NCBI GenBank assembly: GCA_020849725.1
Contig: JADLAZ010000005.1
Span: forward strand, 1 to 24,045
Length of the DNA: 24,045 nt
Source: Chloroflexota bacterium
GTDB lineage: Bacteria > Chloroflexota > Chloroflexia > Thermomicrobiales > JADLAZ01
Direction of reading: 5' to 3'
Made by a program: the position numbers and the translations under genes. This document shows, in pieces, positions 6,696 through 14,252 of this stretch (within the stretch, counting starts at the first letter, position 1; every line of letters starts with the position of its first letter). Under the pieces are notes generated by a model. That model did not search any database and was not told where the DNA came from. It was given only the letters and a program-made list of their open reading frames with translations.

Positions 6696-9125
6696 TTACC
6701 CACTCGCCAGGTGCGCCAGGAACGGCGACGCCGCCCGCGCCTGCACCTTCCCCCACGGCGTCGTCTCGCGCGCCGGGTAGGTGATCTCAAGGTGGCGGCG
6801 GGCGCGCGTCATGCCGACGTAGAGGACGCGCCGGTCCTCGTCCCGGTCGGCCGGGGTGGTGCTGCGCCAGGAGGGAAACTCCCGGTCGTGCGTGCCGGCG
6901 ATGAACACCGTGTCGAATTCCAGACCCTTGGCGGCGTGCAGCGTCAGCACCAGCAGGCGGTCCTCCTCGCGGGCGTAGCCATCAGCGTTGCTGGCGGTGC
7001 CGATGTAGTCGAGGAAGGCGCGCCGGCCAGCCGCTGGCGGCAGCGGGTCGAAGCGCTCGGCCGCCAGCGCCCGCAGGTGCTCCAGTGCCCGCGCGGTCGC
7101 GCGCACCTGGTCGGGGGTCCGGCCCTCCGTGGCGACCAGCAGGCCCGACGCGGCGACGACCTGGGCCAGGAGGGTGCTGACGGTCAGCGTGTCCGCGCGC
7201 GCCAGCCAGTCGCCCAACAGCGCCGCTAACGGCCGAAACGCGTCACGCCAGCGCGCCACCAGCGCCCGCCGACTAGCCGTCGTCGCCGCCAGGCGCGCGA
7301 CCAGCACCGGGAAGCAGTCGGCGGTGCAGCGGGCATCGGCCAGCGCGCGGTGATTGGGCGTCGCGGCCACGCCGCACGCCTGCCGCACCCGGTCCAGGTT
7401 GTAGCGGTCGAGCGTCAGTGTCCGCCGCGCCAGCCAGAGGGTGTCGATCGTGCGGCCACGCAGCGCCGGCACGCCGACGCGCTCGAACGCGCCCCGCAGC
7501 AGCGGCTCGTCGTATCGGTCGATGTTGTGGCCGACGAGCGCCCGCCGACCGACCCACGCGCGCACGGCCGCGTAGACGGCGGCCGGCGGCTGGCCGTGCG
7601 TGGCCAGGTACTCGTCCGAGTGCCCGTGGGTCTGGACGCTCGCGCCGACCGACCGGCCCGGCCGCACCAGCCAGCAGCGCTCCTCGCGCTGACCGATCGC
7701 GCCGTCGACACGCACCACGCCGATCTCGACCGGCTCGTCACGCGCCGGGTCCAGCCCGGTCGCCTCCAGGTCGAGCACGACGTGATCGCGTCCGGCGACG
7801 GCCAGCGCGTCGGCGCAGGGGTCGCCGTCATCGAGCGTCGCCGCGTCGATCAGGTCGGTCAGCAGCAGGCCGCAGGCCCGGCCCTCGGCGGCAATGGCGC
7901 TGAGCGTGGCCGGCGGCAGCCCCAGCGGCGCGTAGCCGGCGATGCGGCGCAGCGCGATGACGTCGCGCGGGTCGTCGATCAACCGCAGATAGGCGGCGAT
8001 ATCTTTGACGGCCGGCTGGCGGAAGAACTCGCGCGCCGCCGCCGTCGCCACCGGCACGTCGTGGCTGGCGAGCGCCTCGGCCAGTGCCATGACCGTGCGA
8101 TGCGTGCGCGCCAGCACCGCGATCGAGGACCAGGGCGTCCCATCGTCATGCACCGCGGCCACGCGCCGGGCGATGTGCTGCCCTTCGTCCTGAGCGTCGT
8201 CGCAGGGCACGAGCCGCACGCTGTCGCCGGTCACGGCCGGCGGCGCCGCCAGGAAGATGCCGCGCGCGGCGGCCAGGATCGGCGCGGTCGAGCGGAAGTG
8301 CCGGCTCAGCGACAGCCGCGCCAGCACCGGGTGGTCGCTCTGGAACTGCTGGTAGAGGCGCCCCGGGTCGACCCCGCGCCAGCGGTAGATCGCCTGCTGC
8401 TCGTCTCCGAAGACGCACAGGCTGCGATAGTCCCGGGTCAGGGAGCGCAACACCTTGTACTCCAGGTTCGACGTGTCCTGAAACTCATCGACCTCCACCC
8501 AGCGGCAGCGCGCCGCCCAGGCCGCGCGCACCGCCCGGCTGTGATCCAACAGCGTCGCCGTCTGCACGACCAGATCGTCGAAGTCGAGCGCGCGGCTGGT
8601 CTCCAGCAGGTGCTGGTAGGCGCGGTAGACCGGCCACTCCGGTCCATCGGCCGTGCCTGCATTTTGCGGCAGCCGCCCTTTGCTCTTGTGGGCGACGATG
8701 GTGTCGACCAGCCAGTCCAGGTGCTTGTCGCTGGCTCCGTAGCCGCACTGCTCGGCCGCCAGCCGGATCGCCTCGCGCCGGTCGACCGCGTCCCAGATGG
8801 CGAAGTCTGGCTCGATCGCCAGCTCTTTGCCGTCGCGCCGCAGGATGCGGACGCACAGCCCGTGGAATGTTGTCACCATCAGGTCGGGCGGCGGCGGGCC
8901 GACCAGGTCCGTCAGCCGGTCGCGCATCTGGCGGGCGGCGCGATTGGTGAAGGTCAGCGCCAGCATCTCGCCGGCCGGCACGCCCTGCTCCAGCGCCTCG
9001 ACGGCGCGCACGGCCAGCACCAGCGTCTTGCCGCTGCCGACCGGCGCCTGCACCAGGAGCGGACCAGTCTGCTGCTTGACGATCGCCAACTGCTCGCCGG
9101 TCAGGTCGATTGGCGCCTGCACCAT
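6696..9125 (-). CDS. UvrD/Rep-family SF1 helicase with inserted DEDDh 3'-5' exonuclease domain
   Basis: An 809-residue protein. All SF1A motor motifs are readable: Q motif LTGEQLAIV, Walker A APVGSGKT (27-34), motif Ia LALTFTNRAA, Ib TTFHGLCVRIL, motif II VDEFQDTS (212-219), III FGDEQQAIYRWRG, IV LSRHFRSTAPIL, V LTLHAAKGLEFD (727-738) and VI LYVGMTRARR. Between motifs IV and V, at about 446-612, sits a DnaQ-like exonuclease with a full DEDDh set: Asp452 and Glu454 (LDLEATGL), Asp539 (GHNIDRYDEPLL), His592 and Asp597 (NHRALADA). It should unwind DNA 3'-5' and trim 3' ends. ATG 9125 is chosen because GGTGGAG lies 10 nt upstream; a GTG at 9140 overlaps that site. The insertion falls where the UvrD 2B subdomain would be. 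The next gene on the same strand is the restriction-modification enzyme, 361 nt downstream. Confidence 0.93.
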   Translation of the reverse strand: MVQAPIDLTGEQLAIVKQQTGPLLVQAPVGSGKTLVLAVRAVEALEQGVPAGEMLALTFTNRAARQMRDRLTDLVGPPPPDLMVTTFHGLCVRILRRDGKELAIEPDFAIWDAVDRREAIRLAAEQCGYGASDKHLDWLVDTIVAHKSKGRLPQNAGTADGPEWPVYRAYQHLLETSRALDFDDLVVQTATLLDHSRAVRAAWAARCRWVEVDEFQDTSNLEYKVLRSLTRDYRSLCVFGDEQQAIYRWRGVDPGRLYQQFQSDHPVLARLSLSRHFRSTAPILAAARGIFLAAPPAVTGDSVRLVPCDDAQDEGQHIARRVAAVHDDGTPWSSIAVLARTHRTVMALAEALASHDVPVATAAAREFFRQPAVKDIAAYLRLIDDPRDVIALRRIAGYAPLGLPPATLSAIAAEGRACGLLLTDLIDAATLDDGDPCADALAVAGRDHVVLDLEATGLDPARDEPVEIGVVRVDGAIGQREERCWLVRPGRSVGASVQTHGHSDEYLATHGQPPAAVYAAVRAWVGRRALVGHNIDRYDEPLLRGAFERVGVPALRGRTIDTLWLARRTLTLDRYNLDRVRQACGVAATPNHRALADARCTADCFPVLVARLAATTASRRALVARWRDAFRPLAALLGDWLARADTLTVSTLLAQVVAASGLLVATEGRTPDQVRATARALEHLRALAAERFDPLPPAAGRRAFLDYIGTASNADGYAREEDRLLVLTLHAAKGLEFDTVFIAGTHDREFPSWRSTTPADRDEDRRVLYVGMTRARRHLEITYPARETTPWGKVQARAASPFLAHLASG

Positions 9126-9275
9126 GCCGCATCGCTCCACCCGGTGAACGATGTGCTGCTCGCACGGTTGCCGCGACGGTACGTGGCCGTGGGCCAGCCG
9201 TCAACCATGCAGCCCACCGCGTCACAGTCCGGGCCGCCACGAACGCGGGCGACGATCGACGGCCTGTATCACAAA

Positions 9276-10250
9276 CTATCCGCCACCTACCAGACCCGAG
9301 AGGGCGGTCAGCTCGGCGTCGACCATGATGCCGATCATCTCCTCGAAGGAGACGGTCGGCTCCCAGCCCAGCACGCGCCGCGCCTTGCTGGCGTCGCCGA
9401 CGAGCTGGTCAACCTCGGCCGGCCGGATCAGCGCCGGATCGATGACGACATAGTCGCGCCAGTCCAGCCCGACGTGGCCGAAAGCGGCCTCACACAGGCG
9501 GCGCACGCTGTGGGTGCGGCCGGTGGCGATGACGAAATCCTCGGGCGTAGCCTGCTGGAGCATGAGCCACATTGCCCGCACGTAGTCGGGGGCGTAGCCC
9601 CAGTCGCGCTCTGAGTCGAGGTTGCCCAGCCGCACGGCGGTGTCGAGGCCGCGGCTGATGCGCGCGGCGGCGATGCAGACCTTGCGGGTGGAGAACTCGC
9701 GGCCGCGGCGGGGGCTCTCGTGGTTGAACAGGATGCCGCTGACGGCAAACAGGTTGTAGCTCTCGCGGTAGTTGACGGTGATGTAGTGGGCGTAGGCCTT
9801 GGCGACGCCGTAGGGTGAGCGCGGATGGAACGGTGTCAGCTCGGTCTGCGGCACCTCGCGCACCTTGCCAAACATCTCGCTGCTGCTGGCCTGGTAGAAG
9901 CGGGCGGCCGGCGCAACCAGCCGCAGCGCCTCGAGCATGCGCAGCGCGCCCAGGCCGGTGAACTCGCCGGTCAGCACCGGCTGCTGCCAGGAGGTCGGCA
10001 CGAACGACTGCGCCGCCAGGTTGTAGACTTCGTCGGGCTGGTGAGCCTTGACGATGTCGATCAGCGACAACTGGTCGAGCAGGTCGCCCTCGACGAGGGT
10101 GATGTGGTGGCGCAGGTGCTGGACGCGCTCGAAGGTCTCGGTCGACGAGCGGCGCACCATGCCGACGACGCGGTAGTCCTGCTCGAGCAGCCACTCGGCC
10201 AGATAGCTGCCGTCCTGGCCGGTGACGCCGGTGATGAGGGCGGTTTTCAT
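9276..10250 (-). CDS. gmd: GDP-mannose 4,6-dehydratase
   Basis: A 324-residue extended short-chain dehydrogenase that converts GDP-D-mannose to GDP-4-keto-6-deoxy-D-mannose, the first step to GDP-fucose, GDP-rhamnose or GDP-perosamine for surface glycans. The family start [20 protein letters not shown] carries the NADP-binding G8xxGxxG14. RRSS (33-36) binds the 2'-phosphate region, and catalytic residues match: Ser123 and Glu125 in ASSSEMFG, Tyr147 and Lys151 in [11 protein letters not shown]. The family signature [17 protein letters not shown] (174-190) is present, as is [26 protein letters not shown] sits 4 nt before the ATG. The product class is very secure. The usual partner genes (GDP-fucose synthase, glycosyltransferases) are absent from the window. 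Confidence 0.96.
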   Translation of the reverse strand: MKTALITGVTGQDGSYLAEWLLEQDYRVVGMVRRSSTETFERVQHLRHHITLVEGDLLDQLSLIDIVKAHQPDEVYNLAAQSFVPTSWQQPVLTGEFTGLGALRMLEALRLVAPAARFYQASSSEMFGKVREVPQTELTPFHPRSPYGVAKAYAHYITVNYRESYNLFAVSGILFNHESPRRGREFSTRKVCIAAARISRGLDTAVRLGNLDSERDWGYAPDYVRAMWLMLQQATPEDFVIATGRTHSVRRLCEAAFGHVGLDWRDYVVIDPALIRPAEVDQLVGDASKARRVLGWEPTVSFEEMIGIMVDAELTALSGLVGGG

Positions 10251-10725
10251 CGATCCTCCTGGGGGTGGGGGCGCGGGGCGCGGCCGGCTCGCACACGCCG
10301 CGAGAGGAACGCGCCGGGGTGTCAGCGGCTCATGGCGACGAGCGGTGGATCACGGCCGCCGGTCGGCCAGCGTGGCAGGGTCGGTGGCCCAGGGGCGAAT
10401 GAGCGGGGGCTGGCGATGGGTCGGCATGGTCGTCCGCGCGCACCTCGCCACCAGCGGTGCGTTGCCTGGGGCCGGCGGTCCGGCTCGACCTAGTCTAGCG
10501 CACCAACTGGCGCCGCGCTGCTGGCCCATGGACCGTCGATGAGCGGCACGCCCCAGCCCGCCAGCAGCACCGCAATGCGCGACGGGTCGGCGCGCCGGGG
10601 AATACCGCTGCTCTGAACCACACCGACGCCGGGGGGTGCCGCGCCCGACAACGGTCTGCGGCGTTCCACGGGTGATGGCCCCGCCTCTGCGCGGAGCGGG
10701 CGTGGATGTGGTGGTGGAGGAGCGC
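10251..10725. other. Intergenic region with no recognisable feature
   Basis: These 475 nt separate divergent genes (gmd to the left on minus, the DUF4258 gene to the right on plus). The sequence is uniformly GC-rich. A minus-strand reading at about 10490-10620 gives a peptide containing RADPSRIAVLLAGWGVPLIDG that looks protein-like but matches no family I recognise and has no ribosome-binding site. It may be a gene remnant or chance. Confidence 0.5.
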
Positions 10726-11016
10726 ATGGCGCCGGCATGGCAGCTCAGGTTCAGACGGCACGCGCTCGAGCGCATGGCCCAGCGCGCCATCACCGTGCCC
10801 GACGTCGCCCACGTCATCGCGACCGGGGTCGCGATTGAGACCTATCCGACGGACCGGCCCTTTCCCTCACGCCTGGTGCTGGGCTGGGCTGGGCCGCGCC
10901 CGCTCCACGTCGTCGTCGCCGACGACGCCGCGACGGGGACACGCTTCGTCATCACCGTCTATGAGCCGGACCCGACCGAGTGGGAGCCAGGCTTCAGGCG
11001 CCGGCGCGGACGCTGA
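10726..11016 (+). CDS. DUF4258-family protein (possible toxin partner)
   Basis: A 96-residue protein. The N-terminal LRFRRHALERMAQRAITVPDV matches the H-A-x-x-R-M-x-x-R-x-I pattern of DUF4258, and the C-terminal RFVITVYEPDPTEW is the usual closing strand of that family. Function is not established; DUF4258 genes commonly sit beside YgiT/MqsA-type zinc-finger genes and are treated as presumed toxin-antitoxin components. The ATG at 10726 is chosen because GGAGG ends 5 nt upstream and the conserved domain begins right after it. The 3' end overlaps the convergent zinc-finger gene by 23 nt. That is unusual, because these two families normally lie in tandem on one strand. A basic tail (FRRRRGR) ends the protein. 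Confidence 0.8.
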   Translation: MAPAWQLRFRRHALERMAQRAITVPDVAHVIATGVAIETYPTDRPFPSRLVLGWAGPRPLHVVVADDAATGTRFVITVYEPDPTEWEPGFRRRRGR

Positions 11017-11260
11017 CCGACGGGCCGGCGGGCGCGGCGACGCTGTAGTCGCGCACGTCGACGTAGACGCCGGCGCGGATGGCCTGCTCCAGCAGCGCCA
11101 GCGCGGCCTGGGCGACGTCCTCGGCGACGTAGGCCTCGCCGCAGGTGGCGCACACGTCGGCGGGCACGCGCTTCAGGACGAGCGTCGTCTGATCCCGCTC
11201 CAGCGTCAGCGTCGTGACACCAGGGTGGAGGGTGCCGGTCGCGCACATGACGCAGCGCAT
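10994..11260 (-). CDS. YgiT/MqsA-type zinc-finger protein (presumed antitoxin)
   Basis: An 88-residue protein starting MRCVMC with a matching CATC pair: Cys3, Cys6, Cys37 and Cys40 form the zinc site of the YgiT-type (MqsA N-terminal) finger. The intervening TLTLERDQTTLVLKRVPADVC and following GEAYVAEDVAQAALALLEQA fit the family well. There is no C-terminal Xre/HTH domain as in E. coli MqsA, so it is the short form. AAGGAG lies 5 nt before the ATG, which fixes the start. It converges on and overlaps the DUF4258 gene by 23 nt at the 3' ends. Role as antitoxin is inferred from family association only. Confidence 0.85.
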   Translation of the reverse strand: MRCVMCATGTLHPGVTTLTLERDQTTLVLKRVPADVCATCGEAYVAEDVAQAALALLEQAIRAGVYVDVRDYSVAAPAGPSVSVRAGA

Positions 11261-11433
11261 CGATGCTCCTTGCCGATCGGCGGGCCGCTGCGGCGCAGGC
11301 GACGCCCTGTCCTTGATACGACGGCGGCCGGGCGCTGGGGTTTCCCCGTGTAATCGACCATATTCCACGCCAACGGCGTCGGCGTCACCCGTTGCCCCTG
11401 GCCCGCCTCCCCCGGTGATTGGTAGCGCGGACG

Positions 11434-11463
11434 ATTGTAGCACCAGGCCGGCGGTCGCGTCAG
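11434..11463 (-). promoter_or_regulatory. Possible promoter of the YgiT-type gene
   Basis: On the minus strand CTGACG (11458-11463) is followed after 18 nt by TACAAT (11434-11439), a fair sigma-70-like pair in very GC-rich surroundings. It would give a leader of about 165 nt before the zinc-finger gene's ATG, which is long, so the assignment is tentative. Confidence 0.33.
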
Positions 11464-11640
11464 CCGGCGCACCCGGTGAAGCACTGGTCAGAGTTAGCCG
11501 CCAGGATGGATAGGAAAGCGCTTCACTGCTGACGCGGGCAGGGAAGCGCCGCCGCCGAACCGGGGACACCGCGGCACCGTGGCCGGGGTGCGCGTCACTG
11601 ATGCGCGGTGTCGGACAGGACCGGCGGTGGGACAGGGACC

Positions 11641-11657
11641 GGGCCGGCTCCCGGCCC
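11641..11657 (-). terminator. GC-rich hairpin after the dehydratase stop
   Basis: A 7-bp stem (GGGCCGG/CCGGCCC) with a 3-nt loop begins 3 nt beyond the stop codon of the minus-strand dehydratase gene. There is no T-run after it, so it is at best a non-canonical terminator or 3'-end-stabilising hairpin. Confidence 0.3.
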
Positions 11658-11660
11658 CAC

Positions 11661-12917
11661 CTACGGCCGCACGACCGTCCCATCCAGCCGCCGCACGGGC
11701 GCCCAGGCACCGTTGAGGGGATGCTCGGGGAAGGGGTACCTGGCCGCCAGCGTCTCGTCGATATCGACGCCCCAGCCGGGCGCCTCGTTGAGCCACATCG
11801 CGCCGTCGCGGCGGGTCGGCGCGCCGGGGAAGACTTCCTGCGTCTCCGGCCCGAAGACGCTCGACTCCTGGATGCCGAAGTTCCAGACGGCAAAGTCGAG
11901 GTGCAGGTTGGCGGCGTGGCCGATGGGCGAGACGTCGCCCGGGCCGTGCCAGGCCGTGCGGACGCCGAAGAACTCGCAGAAGGCGGCCAGCTTGCGCGCC
12001 ATCGACAGCCCGCCGATGTCGGAGATGTGGACGCGGATGAAGTCGATCAGCCGGTCGCGGATGAGCGGCACGTACTCCTGCTGATTGACGTACAGCTCGC
12101 CCATCGCGATCGGGATGGCCGACTGCTGGCGCAGCAGCCGGAAGTAGTCGTTGTCCTCCGGCGAGAAGGGATCTTCATAGAAGAACAGGTTGTACGGCTC
12201 GAGCGCCTTGGCCAGGTTGATGGCCATGATCGGCGGCACGCGCTCGTGGACGTCGTGCAGCAGCTCGACCTCGTCGCCGAGGGTGGAGCGCAGGTGCTCG
12301 AACAGCTTCGGAACGATGCGCACGTAGGGGGTGAACTCCCAGGGCGCCTCGCCGCGCTGCGCCCGGCCGCCACTGGCGGGCGCCGCCGCGCGGGCCGCCC
12401 GGCCGGCGCCGTAGGTCTCCATGCCCGGCACGGCCACCTGGCAGCGGATGTAGCGATACCCTTCCTCCATGTAGCGGCGGGCGTTGTCCTCGACCTCCTT
12501 GAAGTCGCGCCCGGAGGCGTGGACGTAGACCGGCACCTCGGTGCGGCACTTGCCGCCGAGCAACTGGTAGACGGGCATGCCGGCGCGCTTGCCCTTGATA
12601 TCCCACAGCGCCTGGTCGACGCCACTGAGCGCGTTATTCAGCACCGGCCCGGAGCGCCAGTAGGAGGAGACGTAGGCCGACTGCCAGATGTCCTCGATCT
12701 GGTCGGGATCCTTGCCGATCAGGAAGGGCTTGAGGTACTGGTCGACGGCGGTCATGACCGCCAGCGGCCGCTGGGTGAAGGTGGCGCAGCCGAGGCCATA
12801 CAGCCCCGGCTCGCTCGTCTCGATCTTGACGACGACGAGCCGGATGCCGTTCGGCGCCGTGCCGATGGCTTTGACATTCGTGATGGTGAGGGGTGGGAGT
12901 CCACCGGTCGATGACAT
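11661..12917 (-). CDS. Enolase-superfamily sugar-acid dehydratase (mannonate dehydratase/RspA-like)
   Basis: A 418-residue member of the enolase superfamily, close to the ManD/RspA group, whose members dehydrate D-mannonate or D-gluconate to 2-keto-3-deoxy acids. ManD landmarks are visible: Arg158 and Tyr169 (IRCQVAVPGMETYG), metal ligands Asp222 (LLHDVHERV), Glu248 (FYEDP) and Glu274 (AMGELY), catalytic His224 and His324 (AWHGPGDVSP), and the terminal NFGIQE block. The ATG at 12917 is set by AGAGGAGG about 4 nt upstream; longer frames upstream only run antisense-like through the neighbouring gene. It is the second gene of an operon, 44 nt after the Ldh2-type gene, with a strong palindrome in the gap. 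Residues 171-198 form an Ala/Gly/Arg-rich loop of low conservation. The exact substrate is unassigned. Confidence 0.9.
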   Translation of the reverse strand: MSSTGGLPPLTITNVKAIGTAPNGIRLVVVKIETSEPGLYGLGCATFTQRPLAVMTAVDQYLKPFLIGKDPDQIEDIWQSAYVSSYWRSGPVLNNALSGVDQALWDIKGKRAGMPVYQLLGGKCRTEVPVYVHASGRDFKEVEDNARRYMEEGYRYIRCQVAVPGMETYGAGRAARAAAPASGGRAQRGEAPWEFTPYVRIVPKLFEHLRSTLGDEVELLHDVHERVPPIMAINLAKALEPYNLFFYEDPFSPEDNDYFRLLRQQSAIPIAMGELYVNQQEYVPLIRDRLIDFIRVHISDIGGLSMARKLAAFCEFFGVRTAWHGPGDVSPIGHAANLHLDFAVWNFGIQESSVFGPETQEVFPGAPTRRDGAMWLNEAPGWGVDIDETLAARYPFPEHPLNGAWAPVRRLDGTVVRP

Positions 12918-12932
12918 GTTTCCTCCTCTGGC

Positions 12933-12959
12933 AGTGGGCCGGTGGACCACTGGCCCACT
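12933..12959. repeat. 27-nt near-perfect palindrome between Ldh2 and dehydratase genes
   Basis: Half-site AGTGGGCCGGTGG (12933-12945), a single central A, then CCACTGGCCCACT; the halves pair at 12 of 13 positions, with one G-T. It fills most of the 44-nt gap and ends next to the ribosome-binding site of the dehydratase gene. It could be a regulator operator or an intra-operon RNA hairpin that attenuates or stabilises. Confidence 0.85.
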
Positions 12960-12961
12960 CG

Positions 12962-14023
12962 CTACTCGTTCGGCGCGTGCGCGGCGATGATGCTGTCGGG
13001 GATGCCCCCTTTGGCGAGGCCGCTGGCGAGAGCGGCCCAGTCGGCATCGTAGAGGGGGATGCCGCTGGCGAGGCGCGCCTGCTGGGAGCGCCACTCCAAC
13101 TCGCCGGGGGCGAGGACTTCGCTGAAACCGGCGGCGGGCGCGATCGACTGCATGTCCTGGTAGAGCTGGTCGACCTTGGCCTTGTACGTGTCTGGCTCGG
13201 TGAAGAAGCCGACGTTGATGGCCTGGAAGAAGAAGGCCTGGCCGCCCTCCAGCCGGTCGGGGTCGCCCTGGCGGACGCCCTTGCCGATGGTGGTGCCGGT
13301 CAGCGCGCCGGTGAGCAGATCGACCAGCACGCCGATGCCGTAGCCCTTGTGGGCGCCGAAGGGGAGCAGCACCTTGGCGGCGGCGGGGTCGGTCGTGCCG
13401 GCGCCGCTCTCGTCGAGCGCCCAGCCGAGCGGGATCGGCTGGCCGCGGCGCTGCGCCTTGGCGATCTGGCCGTGGGCGGCGGCGCTGGTGGCGATGTCGA
13501 GGACCATCGGCGGCGCGCTGCCGCCGGGAGCGGCGTAGGCGATCGGGTTGGTGCCGTGCAGCGGACTGGCGCCGCCGAACGGTGCGACGACCGGGCCGGC
13601 GTTGCAGGCGACCAGGCCGATCATGTCCTCGGCCAGCGCCATGGCGGCGTAGGCCGAAGCCGCGCCGAAGTGGTTGCAGTTGGCGGCGACGGTCAGGCCG
13701 ATGCCGTGCTCGCGGGCGCGGGCGATGGCGGCGCGCATGGCGTGGGCGGCGATGGCCGGACCGGCGGCGCCGTTGCCGCGGTAGGCGGCGACGACCGCCG
13801 ACTCGCGCAGCGTCAGGATGGTCGCCCGTGGCTCGATGCGGCCGGCGGCAACGCTGTTGGCGATCGCCGGCAGGATCGAGATGATGCCGTGCGTGTCCAG
13901 CCCGCGCAGCGTCGCGAACATGATCGCGTCGGCGCAGTCGGTCGCCTCGACATCGGTGAAGCGCAGGTGGCGCAGGACAGCCAGGCACAGCGCCCGGGCG
14001 CGGTCGGCGGGCAGAGTCGGCAC
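12962..14023 (-). CDS. Ldh2-family (malate/L-lactate/sulfolactate type) NAD(P)-dependent oxidoreductase
   Basis: A 353-residue member of the Ldh2/MDH2/YlbC family, a fold distinct from classical malate and lactate dehydrogenases; members reduce or oxidise 2-keto/2-hydroxy acids, ureidoglycolate or cyclic imino acids. Family marks include DTHGIISILP with His45, AANCNHFGAASAYA with His118, and FGAHKGYGIGVLVDLLTGALTG near the C-terminal third. The GTG at 14023 is preferred because AGGAGG lies 9 nt upstream and the conserved helix begins within a few residues; the frame continues 86 codons further 5' through non-conserved sequence. It is the first gene of an operon with the enolase-superfamily dehydratase. 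An NAD(P)-linked step on a sugar-derived 2-keto acid is the simplest contextual guess; the substrate is not determined. Confidence 0.92.
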   Translation of the reverse strand: MPTLPADRARALCLAVLRHLRFTDVEATDCADAIMFATLRGLDTHGIISILPAIANSVAAGRIEPRATILTLRESAVVAAYRGNGAAGPAIAAHAMRAAIARAREHGIGLTVAANCNHFGAASAYAAMALAEDMIGLVACNAGPVVAPFGGASPLHGTNPIAYAAPGGSAPPMVLDIATSAAAHGQIAKAQRRGQPIPLGWALDESGAGTTDPAAAKVLLPFGAHKGYGIGVLVDLLTGALTGTTIGKGVRQGDPDRLEGGQAFFFQAINVGFFTEPDTYKAKVDQLYQDMQSIAPAAGFSEVLAPGELEWRSQQARLASGIPLYDADWAALASGLAKGGIPDSIIAAHAPNE

Positions 14024-14252
14024 GCGTGATTTCCTCCTGGTTGCCGGCGGTGGGGACAGCCTCCCGGCGCAGGATCGCACGGCCGGCGGGGGCGTGGCAA
14101 GGGCGGACATCGGCGAGGACGTCAGTGCGTCAGAACCCGACAGCAGTCGGGCAGGGAGCCTGGTGACCTGCCCAGGGCAGTTCGAATGGTCGCGACGGCC
14201 CCAGCGACCGTAGCCGTAACCTGGCGCGAGCACCGGACGATGCGCGTCGCCG

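Larger units (their letters stand above)
11261..11660. other. Intergenic region, 400 nt, between dehydratase and zinc-finger genes
   Basis: Both flanking genes are on the minus strand. The region holds a possible promoter for the zinc-finger gene (11434-11463) and a GC hairpin just past the dehydratase stop (11641-11657). Nothing else was recognised, and its open frames lack ribosome-binding sites and family similarity. Confidence 0.55.

Noticed and set aside
7350..9614. Long plus-strand open frame (754 codons) over the helicase and gmd genes
   Set aside because: It is antisense to a gene with all motifs of two enzyme families; the translation is Arg/Gln/His-rich with no conserved motif, as expected from GC-rich complementary frames.
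10490..10738. Minus-strand open frame with a protein-like stretch (RADPSRIAVLLAGWG)
   Set aside because: No ribosome-binding site, no family recognised, and a Pro/Arg-rich start; possibly a remnant but not supportable as a gene.
11601..12914. Plus-strand open frame over the dehydratase gene
   Set aside because: Antisense to an enolase-superfamily gene with intact metal ligands; no family similarity in its own translation. The same holds for 12893-14029 over the Ldh2 gene and 21359-22768 over the secreted hydrolase.
12918..13988. 5' extension of the dehydratase frame into the Ldh2 gene
   Set aside because: The extension reads Arg/Pro/His-rich nonsense through a neighbour coded in another frame, and a strong AGAGGAGG precedes the internal ATG at 12917.
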